Below, one piece after another: positions 32,367-39,300 of a DNA stretch of 39,300 nucleotides (position 1 is its first letter; the number at the start of each line of letters is the position of its first letter). Source of the DNA: JBEBGV01 sp040081265 (GTDB lineage Bacteria; Acidobacteriota; Vicinamibacteria; Vicinamibacterales; UBA2999); assembly GCA_040081265.1 (NCBI GenBank), contig JBEBGV010000042.1, positions 1 through 39,300 on the forward strand, in the 5' to 3' direction. Made by a program: the position numbers and the translations under genes. The notes under the pieces are model-generated. The model saw only the letters and a program-made list of their open reading frames with translations. It ran no database searches and was not told the origin of the DNA.

Positions 32367-33461
32367 CTACCTCCGAGTCGCCGGACGTATGGCTTTCACG
32401 TCGTTGAAGATAGCCTCAACGTACATGTCCCCGGTGAGGGCGGGAATCGAATACAGCCCGTCATAGTCGAGCGTTGGCTGCTGCGCCTTGATTTGCGCCA
32501 GGGTCATGCCCTTGTCGATGCCCAACTTAATTCGTTCGTAGATGATCGTCACCATGTCGCGGTACTCGACGACGTCTGCCTCGTTCAGGATCCGACCGTG
32601 GCCTGGAACGATTCGAGTTCCGGCCTGCTGATTGAACCTGGGGATAGCGATGTCCACGATATCGTTGAGTGCCGACAGCACGCCTAGGATGGAGCCGCCG
32701 CGCTTGGGATCGAACACTGGATAGCCGTAGGTGTTGATCACATCGCCGCTGGCAATGACATCGGAGTGCCTAAAGAACACCATGACATCGCCATCGGTAT
32801 AAGCCGCGGGTGGGTTGAGCAACTCGATCGGTTCGTCGTTGAACGTGAGGGTCTTCTTCGAGGTGAAGAACGTATTCGAGGGCCAGAACGCAAAAGGCAC
32901 AGCGGACTTCTCACCGGTCGGCGCGCTCATGCGGTTCAGCGTGTTTTCGTGGGACAGAATGATGGCACCCTCCTGCCGCCCGGGCTGACCCCCAAAGCCT
33001 TGGGGCTCCTGAGAGCCCGGTCCGGTAAGGTTGGGCCTGTTGAGGGTTGGATTTACTCCTGCTTTGGCCAGGTTCTCGTTGCCGCCGAAGTGCTCGGGAT
33101 CGAAGCTCGTCGTCACGATGTAGCTGATTGCCGCAGGAGTCAACACACCAATGGCTTTGATGATCTGGTCGCTATCTTCGGCAACGCCGCTGTCGACGAC
33201 GAAGGCACCTTCTTCACCCACCTGCACCACGACGTTGCTCTTGGGGCCGGCTATCAGATAGACGTTTCCCAGAACCGGAAGCACCTCGAGATTGACGCCT
33301 GGCGGCATCGGGACGGGGTACGCGCTCGGCTGGGGCTGCTCCATGCTCCGCGCAACGATAGACTGTTCAGCGCGGGTCAGCTGCGTCTGCTGCGCGTGCA
33401 TCGCCGTAGTCAACGCGACAGCCGCGGCCGCAATGGACATCAGGGTGTTGGCTCTCTTCAC
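32367..33461 (-). CDS. Exported MBL-fold protein with altered metal site
   Basis: A 364-residue protein from GTG 33459-33461 overlapping the upstream stop (GTGA). Signal peptide MKRANTLMSIAAAAVALTTA ending MHAQ. MBL features: NVVVQVGEEGAFVVDSGVAE, then YIVTTSFDPEHFGGNENLAK at the position of the HxHxDH motif, GAIILSHENTLNRMSA, AAYTDGDVMVFFRHSDVIAS and RIVPGHGRIL. Only Asp121 and His124 of the first metal cluster remain, and the two leading histidines are Thr/Ser/Phe. I remember an acidobacterial subfamily with NTSADPDHVGGN here, so this is likely a stable subfamily rather than decay. The metal content and reaction are uncertain. DVVEYRDMVTIIYERI near the end is also typical of that subfamily. 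Confidence 0.85.
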   Translation of the reverse strand: MKRANTLMSIAAAAVALTTAMHAQQTQLTRAEQSIVARSMEQPQPSAYPVPMPPGVNLEVLPVLGNVYLIAGPKSNVVVQVGEEGAFVVDSGVAEDSDQIIKAIGVLTPAAISYIVTTSFDPEHFGGNENLAKAGVNPTLNRPNLTGPGSQEPQGFGGQPGRQEGAIILSHENTLNRMSAPTGEKSAVPFAFWPSNTFFTSKKTLTFNDEPIELLNPPAAYTDGDVMVFFRHSDVIASGDVINTYGYPVFDPKRGGSILGVLSALNDIVDIAIPRFNQQAGTRIVPGHGRILNEADVVEYRDMVTIIYERIKLGIDKGMTLAQIKAQQPTLDYDGLYSIPALTGDMYVEAIFNDVKAIRPATRR

Positions 33462-34327
33462 TTGGACCCCCGCTTGGCGCCTGCGTCGGCTTTCATCTGT
33501 TCGATTTTCTTCACGTACTCAGGGTAGAGGGACTCTCTGCCTCCCCGCGTTGCCTCAAACGGCAGACCAAATCTCTCGGCGAATTCAGGATGGGTCGTGC
33601 CGATCGGCCAATGCGGCACCCATCCACGAGGCTTGTCTCCGAGCTCGTCCACGGTTTCAAAGCCGATAGCGGGACCGGTGTGCTGATCCTCTCGAACGAC
33701 GTAGTCGTTGCTTCGGACAAACGGCTCTTCGAGATAGACCGGGTCGTCGATCCAGGTGAACTGAGTCAACCGATTGCCATGGCGGGTGAAGAACTCAATC
33801 ATCGTCCCCTTGTAGCTGCTTGGTACACCATTGCGATTGATGAAGGTTGTCTTCATATGCGTGGTGGTCACCTTCAGCGTACGGCCGTTCCACTCGCCGG
33901 TCGAGAAGCCGCCGTAGGTATGCTCAGCGTGCTCGCCGGGATGCTTACGCCCATCCATCCAGATCGTTCGGTCGGAGCGTCCGAACGTCCCAGCAATCGT
34001 GTAGGCGATCAGTTGACCGGTCACCTGGTCAAGGATCTTCCTGACGACGAAATTCGGGGCGGGACCGCGCATCGAGTACTGGGCGGGATGCGGCTTGGCT
34101 TGCTGTTCGGGTTGAGACAGGATGGATGCATCCCAACTCTCCGCTTTGCGTCTGGCTGCCGCGTTAATTGGCATGCCTGTGTAGTCACCCAGTTCCGCAC
34201 CAGGTGCCCGATGGGGTTGGTCCTCGTGATTATCACGCGCCCACTCGCCCGAAATATCAACTTGGGCGAACGCCGGCACCGCCACCATCAACATGAGTCC
34301 TGCCGCGATGAACACTACTGCCCGCAT
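33458..34327 (-). CDS. Secreted protein of the GxWxGDTLVV-related family (copy 5)
   Basis: A 289-residue protein from ATG 34325-34327, preceded by GGAGG at four bases. The frame is open further upstream but reads as random Arg/Ser sequence there. Signal peptide MRAVVFIAAGLMLMVAVPAF. Core: VDISGEWARDNHEDQPHRAP, YSMRGPAPNFVVRKILDQVT, GRSDRTIWMDGRKHPGEHAE, GEWNGRTLKVTTTHMKTTFI and IEFFTRHGNRLTQFTWIDDP. GEWNGRTLKVTTTHM corresponds to GHWEGDTLVVETTNL of the other copies but has Arg in place of Asp. It is the most diverged member here. The ribosome binding site, signal peptide and overlap with the MBL gene all support a real gene. Function unknown. Confidence 0.7.
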   Translation of the reverse strand: MRAVVFIAAGLMLMVAVPAFAQVDISGEWARDNHEDQPHRAPGAELGDYTGMPINAAARRKAESWDASILSQPEQQAKPHPAQYSMRGPAPNFVVRKILDQVTGQLIAYTIAGTFGRSDRTIWMDGRKHPGEHAEHTYGGFSTGEWNGRTLKVTTTHMKTTFINRNGVPSSYKGTMIEFFTRHGNRLTQFTWIDDPVYLEEPFVRSNDYVVREDQHTGPAIGFETVDELGDKPRGWVPHWPIGTTHPEFAERFGLPFEATRGGRESLYPEYVKKIEQMKADAGAKRGSK

Positions 34328-34403
34328 AAGACCTCCGATCTGTCGAGGCCGCCAGGCCCCGTTATCAACGTCCGAACAAAGACCCTTCGAGCCGTCGCGT
34401 CTC

Positions 34404-35249
34404 CTACGGCACAGCGCGGCACGGCGCAGGGTTCCACTTAGAGCCGTCGGGTTCCTTTTTGAAGTGGGAACTGACGACGACATCCTGGGTGAAGTACTTG
34501 GGGTCGTGCACGATGGTCGAAACGCTGAACCACTGGTCCCCGTTGGGTAGCGAGTAGCGATCGAACAACTCAGTCACCTCCGCGCCCTCGCTGTAAGCCA
34601 CGCCGTTTTTTCGCAACCAAGCAGAGCGAAGCATCGTTGTCGTTGCCTTGAGACTGCCGATCGCAGGCAGCGGCGCCGGTGGCTGACCGCCTCGGGCACC
34701 GGCGGGGAGGGCGGCGCCACCACCCCCTCCGCCACCGCCCCGAACTGGTCGCTCCCACTCGGCGAGTGTGAAACCCTGCAAAGACCGCTCGGCGGGCCGC
34801 CTTGCGCTCTGATCGAAGTGCAATAGTCGTGTCTGCACGCCAGCGTCGGTCTCAAGCTTGAGGGTCTGCGGATCCTGCCACGAGATGCGTAGCCGGGTTG
34901 GCTGACGCAGCAAGCCCGCCATGCCAAAGGCCTGACATTGGCCGTCCATCGCCGTTGTCCACGTGTCAGCGACCTTAGTACCGTCGGGATTGAGAGGCAG
35001 GCTTGCGTAGTCACCCTTAGGAGGTGTGACCATTCGCCACCGCCAGTCCTCAGTCACGACGGCGACCCACTCGCCGGTGAGATCGATGGCCGCGTTCGCC
35101 TGAGCGGACGGTGGGGCGGCGGCCGGCGCGCCACCGCGGCCAGGGGCCTGAGCCTTCACGACATCACCGACGCTCGCCAACAGCGCGACTGCCACCAGTC
35201 CCACTCCGACGTTACCTACCCACGTACCGCGACCCACGTCAGTGCGCAC
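34404..35249 (-). CDS. Secreted protein with DLTGEW start and Gly-rich loop
   Basis: About 281 residues from GTG 35247-35249, with GAGGAGG five bases upstream. The signal peptide spans GTWVGNVGVGLVAVALLASV and ends near VKAQ. After an Ala/Pro linker the mature protein starts AIDLTGEWVAVVTEDWRWRM, then RLRISWQDPQTLKLETDAGV, ERSLQGFTLAEWERPVRG, a run of eight Gly, SLKATTTMLRSAWLRKNGVA, and TELFDRYSLPNGDQWFSVST. The repeated 'SLQGFTLAEWERP' and 'SLKATTTMLRSAWLRKNGV' pattern parallels the GxWxGxTLxVTTTxMxxxFxRxNGV segment of the neighbour, so I count it as a distant member of the same fold. It is the first gene of the minus-strand operon and is divergent from the sensor kinase. Confidence 0.65.
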   Translation of the reverse strand: MRTDVGRGTWVGNVGVGLVAVALLASVGDVVKAQAPGRGGAPAAAPPSAQANAAIDLTGEWVAVVTEDWRWRMVTPPKGDYASLPLNPDGTKVADTWTTAMDGQCQAFGMAGLLRQPTRLRISWQDPQTLKLETDAGVQTRLLHFDQSARRPAERSLQGFTLAEWERPVRGGGGGGGGAALPAGARGGQPPAPLPAIGSLKATTTMLRSAWLRKNGVAYSEGAEVTELFDRYSLPNGDQWFSVSTIVHDPKYFTQDVVVSSHFKKEPDGSKWNPAPCRAVP

Positions 35250-35348
35250 AGCTACCTCCTCGCCAGCGGTTCCAAGTGTCATCAGCTCTCCGACCGGGTT
35301 CGACCGCTGAGGCGTGGGTAGGGTAAGGCAGGAACGGGGTCCTGCAAA

Positions 35349-35364
35349 TACATAGGATTAAGTA
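35349..35364 (+). promoter_or_regulatory. Candidate response-regulator box, site 3 (divergent promoter region)
   Basis: TACATAGGATTAAGTA fits the shared quasi-palindrome fully. It lies between the divergent secreted-protein operon (start 35249) and the sensor kinase gene (start 35440), 99 and 75 bases from the two starts. This position is well suited to control both, including autoregulation of the two-component pair. Confidence 0.6.
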
Positions 35365-35439
35365 GCAGCGACACTGCGAGAATTGCCAGCGTGGACAAAC
35401 GGCATCTGCTACAGTCTCGGTTTTGAGGACGTCAGCTCC

Positions 35440-38379
35440 ATGACCCGCCCCACATTTGGCGCGCTGTTCGCTCTCGTCGGGGTGTTTGCTGTGGCTCTGG
35501 TCACGCCGGTCATTGGCCAGGGTGCACTCTCATCCGACGGCGCGCTGGACGACTTCGGAATCACACGGTGGGAGAGGTTTGGAGGATCGCCGACCGAACT
35601 CATCATGGCGACAGCCCAGGACAGTGCCGGTTACCTCTGGCTCGGTTCGAATGAAGGCCTCACACGATTCGACGGATTCACGTTTCAGCGTTGGTCGAGC
35701 CTCGCCGCCGCGCCTCTTGCCGGTACAAACGTTCGAACGTTGTTCGTGGATCGGGCCGGCATCCTCTGGATCGGCTTTGAAGAAGGTGGCGTGTCGAGAG
35801 TGGACGGAACGAGTGTCCGGAACTACTCCTCACGTGAGGGGCTACCGGCAGGCGGCGTGCTGGCCATGGTCCAGGACAATGCCGGGACGCTCTGGGTCGG
35901 CACGCGAGCGGGACTGTTCAGTTTCAAGGCCGAACGTTGGACGCGAACACCGGTCACTGACGGCCTGCCGGACGGCCCGGTTTTCAGCGCACTCCCCGAC
36001 GCCACTGGGAGCCTCTTCGTGGGCACGCGCGAAGCGATTTTCCGCAGGCGCGCTGGTGGGGCTCGCTTCGAGCTCGTGGACGCGCATTCTACTGACAATT
36101 CGATCGGTCAGTCCTTATGCAAGGACAGCGATGGCCACATCGTCACCACTGACGCCACGCGCGGGTTCCGTGTCATTGATAGGGCTCCAGAACATCGGCT
36201 GCCACCAGCCGTCGGCGCGGGACTGAGGCTGCTTTGCGGCCGCGACGGGACGATCTGGGTAGGGACGCTTCTCACGGGCCTTTGGCGCGTGGCTCCTGGC
36301 GGGCGCGATGAAACTCAGGTGATTCGTACCCGCCTTCTCAGCCAAGCGGTGGTCTCGGTCCTCGAAGACCGCGATCAGAACATCTGGGTGACATCAAACG
36401 GGGGGCTATACCGACTCACTCCGCGCAGCGTTCGCACGCTGAGGGGCGTGAGTGGTCCGACAGCTCTTGCCAGCGACGCTCTTGGGCAGATGTTGGTTGG
36501 TACGATCGACGGGCTCGTTCGATTCGTCCGGCACGGGAACGAGTGGGTACGCGCGACGACCTACTTCCCAGGCGCGCAGATTCGCAGCGTGCTGGCGGAA
36601 GCGAACGGCACTGTTTGGGTTGCGACGAGTGAGGGTGTCAAGCACCTCACGCGCGCCGGCGTTGCGCGTGAGCCGAGTTGGGGAGCGACGCTTCTCCAAG
36701 TGACATCACTCGCGTCGAGCATCGACGGTACGCTGTGGCTCTACGACACGAGCCTCGGGCTCTGCAGATTTGGCGCCGGCAGACTAGACGTTCTGGAGCT
36801 TTCCCCTGAACTCCGCGGCGTGGCAGGAACGGTTTTGCACGTGGATCGGCGGCGGCGGCTGTGGCTGGTCAACGAACGCGGAGTCGAACTTCGGAGCGAA
36901 GACGGCGACATTCGTCGGTACAGCTCAGAGGATGGGCTCGACCGCACAGCCTATCGCAGCATCTACGAGGACGCGGCAGGCGTCATCTGGCTCGGCAGCA
37001 CGAGCGGGCTGAGCCGCATCGTGGACGGACACGTCGACTCCGTCAGGATCGGCGGCGTTCGCCGGGTCAGGACGATCGTCGAAGACGCGCAAGGCGTCCT
37101 GTGGCTTGGCCTCGAGCGCGGAGGGGTCCGCGTGTCCCGCCCAAGTTTCCAGGACGCACTCGCGATGCCCCACCGCCTCCTTCTGGAAAACTATGGTGTC
37201 TTCGACGGTCTGCCTGGGACGATTCGCGCGCTCAGTGACGGGGTGGGCGTCCAGAGCCCTGACGGTCATCTGTGGTTCACAACCGACGAGGGCGTCGCCA
37301 TCGTGGATCCCGACTCGACCACGCCCAGCCACGGCACGGTGCAGGTGCGCCTGACATCGGTAGCCGCCGACGACCGTCCGATGGACACGACTGGCCCACT
37401 GAGTCTCATCGGTGGGACAAAGCGTGTTCACCTGGCATGGGCGGCCCTTGACCTGACGACTCCTGAACGCGTTCGCTTTCGCTATCGCCTCGACGGCTTC
37501 GATCGCGATTGGAGAGAGGGCGGTGCGACACCTGAGGCGGAGTACTCCGATCTTGCGGCCGGCTCCTACGTCTTCCGTGTCGTCGCTGCTCGAGAAGGCG
37601 AGAAGTGGACTGACAGCGGCGATGCGGTGGAGTTCTCGGTCGCTCCCCGCCTGTATCAGACCGCCTGGTTCCCGTTGCTACTGGCGGGGGTCATCGCTTC
37701 GGCGTCATGGGCGACCTGGCACATTCGCCTGGCACAGGCTCGCAAACGGTTCGCGATCATGCTGGCCGAACGTGCACGGGTCAGTCGTGAGGTTCACGAC
37801 ACGCTGCTCCAGAGCATGGTCGGCGTTGCACTCCAATGTCAGGCGCTGGCGGAGAGTCAAGACACCGGGGGCATGCGAGATCGTCTCGTTCAGCTCCGTC
37901 GCCGGATTGACGAACACATCGACGAGGGGCGAGACCTGATCTGGCACCTCCGGTCGCCGAGCCTTGAGCGATACGACCTCGTTTCTGCCATCCAGCGCAT
38001 GGCGGATCACCTCGTGACGGACACGGGAGTGCACGTTGTGTTCACAAGCACTGGAACCGCACAGGGGTGCTCCTCCCGGGCCGAGCGCGAGCTGCTTCGC
38101 ATTGGTCAGGAAGCCATCACCAACGCTGTTCGTCACGGGCGGCCCACCACGGTCACTATCGAACTGGCGTTCGGCGTCGATTCACTGCGCCTGCGCGTGA
38201 CTGATGACGGATGCGGATTTGATCCGCCCGATTCGAACGCGCTCTCTGAGCGCCATTGCGGGCTCACCATGATGAAGGAGCGAGCGGAAGATGTCGGCGG
38301 CGTGTGCACGGTCGACTCGACTCCTGGCCAGGGTACGTGCATCGAAGCCACCGTCGGGTTTGAAGCGCAGGGATCGTGA
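35440..38379 (+). CDS. Propeller-type sensor histidine kinase (Reg_prop, Y_Y_Y, HisKA_3, HATPase_c)
   Basis: A 979-residue protein; ATG 35440 opens a signal peptide (GALFALVGVFAVALVTPVIG). Residues about 40-620 hold two-component propeller repeats: DSAGYLWLGSNEGLTRFDG, DRAGILWIGFEEGGVSRVDG, DNAGTLWVGTRAGLFSF, DAAGVIWLGSTSGLSRIVDG and similar. A Y_Y_Y domain follows at about 640-735 (VRFRYRLDGFDRDWREGG), then one membrane helix at about 742-762. The cytoplasmic part has the HisKA_3 box SREVHDTLLQSMVG with phospho-acceptor His786, the N-box RIGQEAITNAVRHG (about 885-898) and the G-box VTDDGCGFDPPD (about 922). Such kinases sense periplasmic ligands in Bacteroidota and Acidobacteriota. Its stop overlaps the response-regulator start (GTGA). 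The ligand is probably the substrate of this cluster (inference). Confidence 0.93.
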   Translation: MTRPTFGALFALVGVFAVALVTPVIGQGALSSDGALDDFGITRWERFGGSPTELIMATAQDSAGYLWLGSNEGLTRFDGFTFQRWSSLAAAPLAGTNVRTLFVDRAGILWIGFEEGGVSRVDGTSVRNYSSREGLPAGGVLAMVQDNAGTLWVGTRAGLFSFKAERWTRTPVTDGLPDGPVFSALPDATGSLFVGTREAIFRRRAGGARFELVDAHSTDNSIGQSLCKDSDGHIVTTDATRGFRVIDRAPEHRLPPAVGAGLRLLCGRDGTIWVGTLLTGLWRVAPGGRDETQVIRTRLLSQAVVSVLEDRDQNIWVTSNGGLYRLTPRSVRTLRGVSGPTALASDALGQMLVGTIDGLVRFVRHGNEWVRATTYFPGAQIRSVLAEANGTVWVATSEGVKHLTRAGVAREPSWGATLLQVTSLASSIDGTLWLYDTSLGLCRFGAGRLDVLELSPELRGVAGTVLHVDRRRRLWLVNERGVELRSEDGDIRRYSSEDGLDRTAYRSIYEDAAGVIWLGSTSGLSRIVDGHVDSVRIGGVRRVRTIVEDAQGVLWLGLERGGVRVSRPSFQDALAMPHRLLLENYGVFDGLPGTIRALSDGVGVQSPDGHLWFTTDEGVAIVDPDSTTPSHGTVQVRLTSVAADDRPMDTTGPLSLIGGTKRVHLAWAALDLTTPERVRFRYRLDGFDRDWREGGATPEAEYSDLAAGSYVFRVVAAREGEKWTDSGDAVEFSVAPRLYQTAWFPLLLAGVIASASWATWHIRLAQARKRFAIMLAERARVSREVHDTLLQSMVGVALQCQALAESQDTGGMRDRLVQLRRRIDEHIDEGRDLIWHLRSPSLERYDLVSAIQRMADHLVTDTGVHVVFTSTGTAQGCSSRAERELLRIGQEAITNAVRHGRPTTVTIELAFGVDSLRLRVTDDGCGFDPPDSNALSERHCGLTMMKERAEDVGGVCTVDSTPGQGTCIEATVGFEAQGS

Positions 38380-39011
38380 CCGAGCACTCTCGCATCCGCG
38401 TTCTGTACGCTGACGACCATCGTCTGGTGCGCGAGGGCATTGGGCTGATCATCAGCCAACAGCCGGACATGGAGGTGGTCGGCTCCGCGGCCAGCGGCGA
38501 AGAGTGTGTGCGGCTCTTCAAGAAGCTGCGACCTGACATCACGCTCGTGGATTTGCAGATGGGCAAAATGAGCGGAGTCAACGCCATTCGCGCGATTCGA
38601 GGTGCAGTCCCTAGTGCGAAGATCGTTGTCCTGACGATGTACGCAGGCGATGAAGATATCTACCAGGCAGTGACAGCGGGGGCCAGCGCCTACCTGCTCA
38701 AGAACACGATCTCAGACGATCTCCTGGGCGTGATTCGAAACGTTCACGGCAGTCAGACTCCCCTGCTCAACAGCGCCGTCAAGGCGAGGCTGGCCGAACG
38801 GGCAGGCCGACCTCATGTGACCCCACGCGAAGCGGAAATCCTCAACTTCATCGCCGCGGGTCTGCGCGACAAAGAGATCGCGCAAGCGGCTGGGATCAGC
38901 GAAAGTACGGTCTACGTCCACGTTCGAAATATTCTGGCCAAGCTCGATGCCAGAGACCGGACAGCGGCGGTCCAAACGGCGGTGCGTCGCGGGATAATAC
39001 ACAGGACGTAG
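38376..39011 (+). CDS. NarL/FixJ-type response regulator
   Basis: A 211-residue protein from GTG 38376, overlapping the kinase stop, so the pair is translationally coupled. Receiver domain at residues 6-122: acidic pair Asp13-Asp14, phospho-acceptor Asp59 in ITLVDLQMG, Thr in VVLTMYAGDED and Lys in AYLLKNTISDD. LuxR-type helix-turn-helix at about 145-205: HVTPREAEILNFIAAGLRDK, EIAQAAGISESTVYVHVRNI and LAKLDARDRTAAVQTAVRRG. It is the cognate partner of the upstream HisKA_3 kinase. Dimeric NarL/FixJ regulators bind short inverted repeats, which fits the quasi-palindromic boxes in this window. That link is an inference. Confidence 0.93.
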   Translation: MTEHSRIRVLYADDHRLVREGIGLIISQQPDMEVVGSAASGEECVRLFKKLRPDITLVDLQMGKMSGVNAIRAIRGAVPSAKIVVLTMYAGDEDIYQAVTAGASAYLLKNTISDDLLGVIRNVHGSQTPLLNSAVKARLAERAGRPHVTPREAEILNFIAAGLRDKEIAQAAGISESTVYVHVRNILAKLDARDRTAAVQTAVRRGIIHRT

Positions 39012-39081
39012 CTCGACGGAGGTCAGGCATATTGCCGCACACCGGAAGCTATGAGCGAGTCCAACCAGAATTGGAACCCGC

Positions 39082-39300
39082 TCACCTGAAGGCCTGGTCG
39101 ATGCGGACGTCGGTGATAGTCAGGCCGAGGGGATTGACTGGAATGGCGGCGTTGGCGACGCGCTCGCGCAAGACGAAGGTGACGCGCGCAGTTGCGGTTT
39201 CGCGGAGGCGTTCCTGGCGCGAGCCGGCCGAGTAGTAGACGCGATCGAAGTCGACGGTGCCGGTGTAGGGAGCGGTGAGGGGGCCTAGCGTGACGTTGCG
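39082..39300 (-). CDS. VirB8/TrbF-like type IV secretion protein (5' part outside window)
   Basis: The last 72 codons of a minus-strand gene end at TGA 39082-39084. The visible part reads YTGTVDFDRVYYSAGSRQER, LRETATARVTFVLRERV and ends NPLGLTITDVRIDQAFR. The 'NPLG' turn followed by a strand close to the C-terminus is the hallmark of the VirB8 periplasmic domain, including TrbF. VirB8 proteins are inner-membrane assembly factors of the conjugative channel. It is on the same strand as the mobile-element genes at 1-1949. The 70 bases between it and the response regulator hold nothing that I can name. Confidence 0.6.
   Translation of the reverse strand, partial: RNVTLGPLTAPYTGTVDFDRVYYSAGSRQERLRETATARVTFVLRERVANAAIPVNPLGLTITDVRIDQAFR

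Noticed and set aside
39012..39081. Search for a direct repeat shared with the left border as an att site
   Set aside because: Only CGAGTCC is shared with the left border region, too short to mean anything.

Overview
The window is high-GC DNA. It is dominated by secreted or periplasmic proteins, by an Oar-like TonB-dependent receptor with a carboxypeptidase-regulatory N-terminus, by PD40/TolB-type propeller proteins and by a propeller-type (Reg_prop/Y_Y_Y) histidine kinase. This mix is typical of soil Acidobacteriota of the Vicinamibacteria type. The taxonomic call is inference: no rRNA or marker gene is present.

Both edges look like a conjugative element. At the right edge (39082-39300, minus) is the C-terminal part of a VirB8/TrbF-like type IV secretion protein. 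At the left edge (1-1949, minus) are a small two-helix membrane protein, a winged-helix protein of the replication-relaxation type, and a third, GTG-started gene that runs off the window. The roughly 37 kb between them (about 2.1-39.0 kb) carries no recognisable transfer genes and reads as cargo.

The cargo has four blocks. (1) 2259-15946, all minus: a TonB-dependent receptor, a PQQ-type sugar dehydrogenase, a cyclase (frameshifted), a class II-like cytochrome c, two metallo-beta-lactamase (MBL) fold proteins (one frameshifted) plus an MBL remnant, three related secreted proteins, a DUF6152 protein and two DUF6644-like membrane proteins. (2) 16.6-25.6 kb, mixed strands: a Tat-exported zinc alcohol dehydrogenase, an exported peroxiredoxin, a PD40 propeller protein, a cytochrome c-PQQ fusion dehydrogenase, a two-domain secreted lipoprotein and a frameshifted DUF6152 gene. 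(3) 25.4-28.6 kb, a decayed zone with an IS630-family element inserted just after the start codon of a small gene. (4) 28.6-35.2 kb, minus: a second Tat-exported alcohol dehydrogenase, PD40 protein, DoxX protein, MBL protein and two more secreted proteins. These are followed on the plus strand by a sensor kinase and a NarL/FixJ response regulator (35440-39011).

Working model (inference): a mobile-element-borne, largely periplasmic oxidation system takes up a substrate through the TonB-dependent receptor. It oxidises the substrate with exported zinc and quinone dehydrogenases, cytochrome c, cyclase and MBL hydrolases, and is controlled by the two-component pair at its right end. Supporting this, a quasi-palindromic motif with consensus TACNTAGRAYTRNGKA occurs at five intergenic positions, including in front of the kinase itself. 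Two of these copies are paired with a second, perfectly conserved 19-bp box and sit at matching distance (144-146 bp) from a start codon.

The island shows much decay or sequence error. There are single-base frameshifts in at least three otherwise complete genes, internally deleted or truncated paralogue remnants, and an IS630 transposase split by a frameshift.
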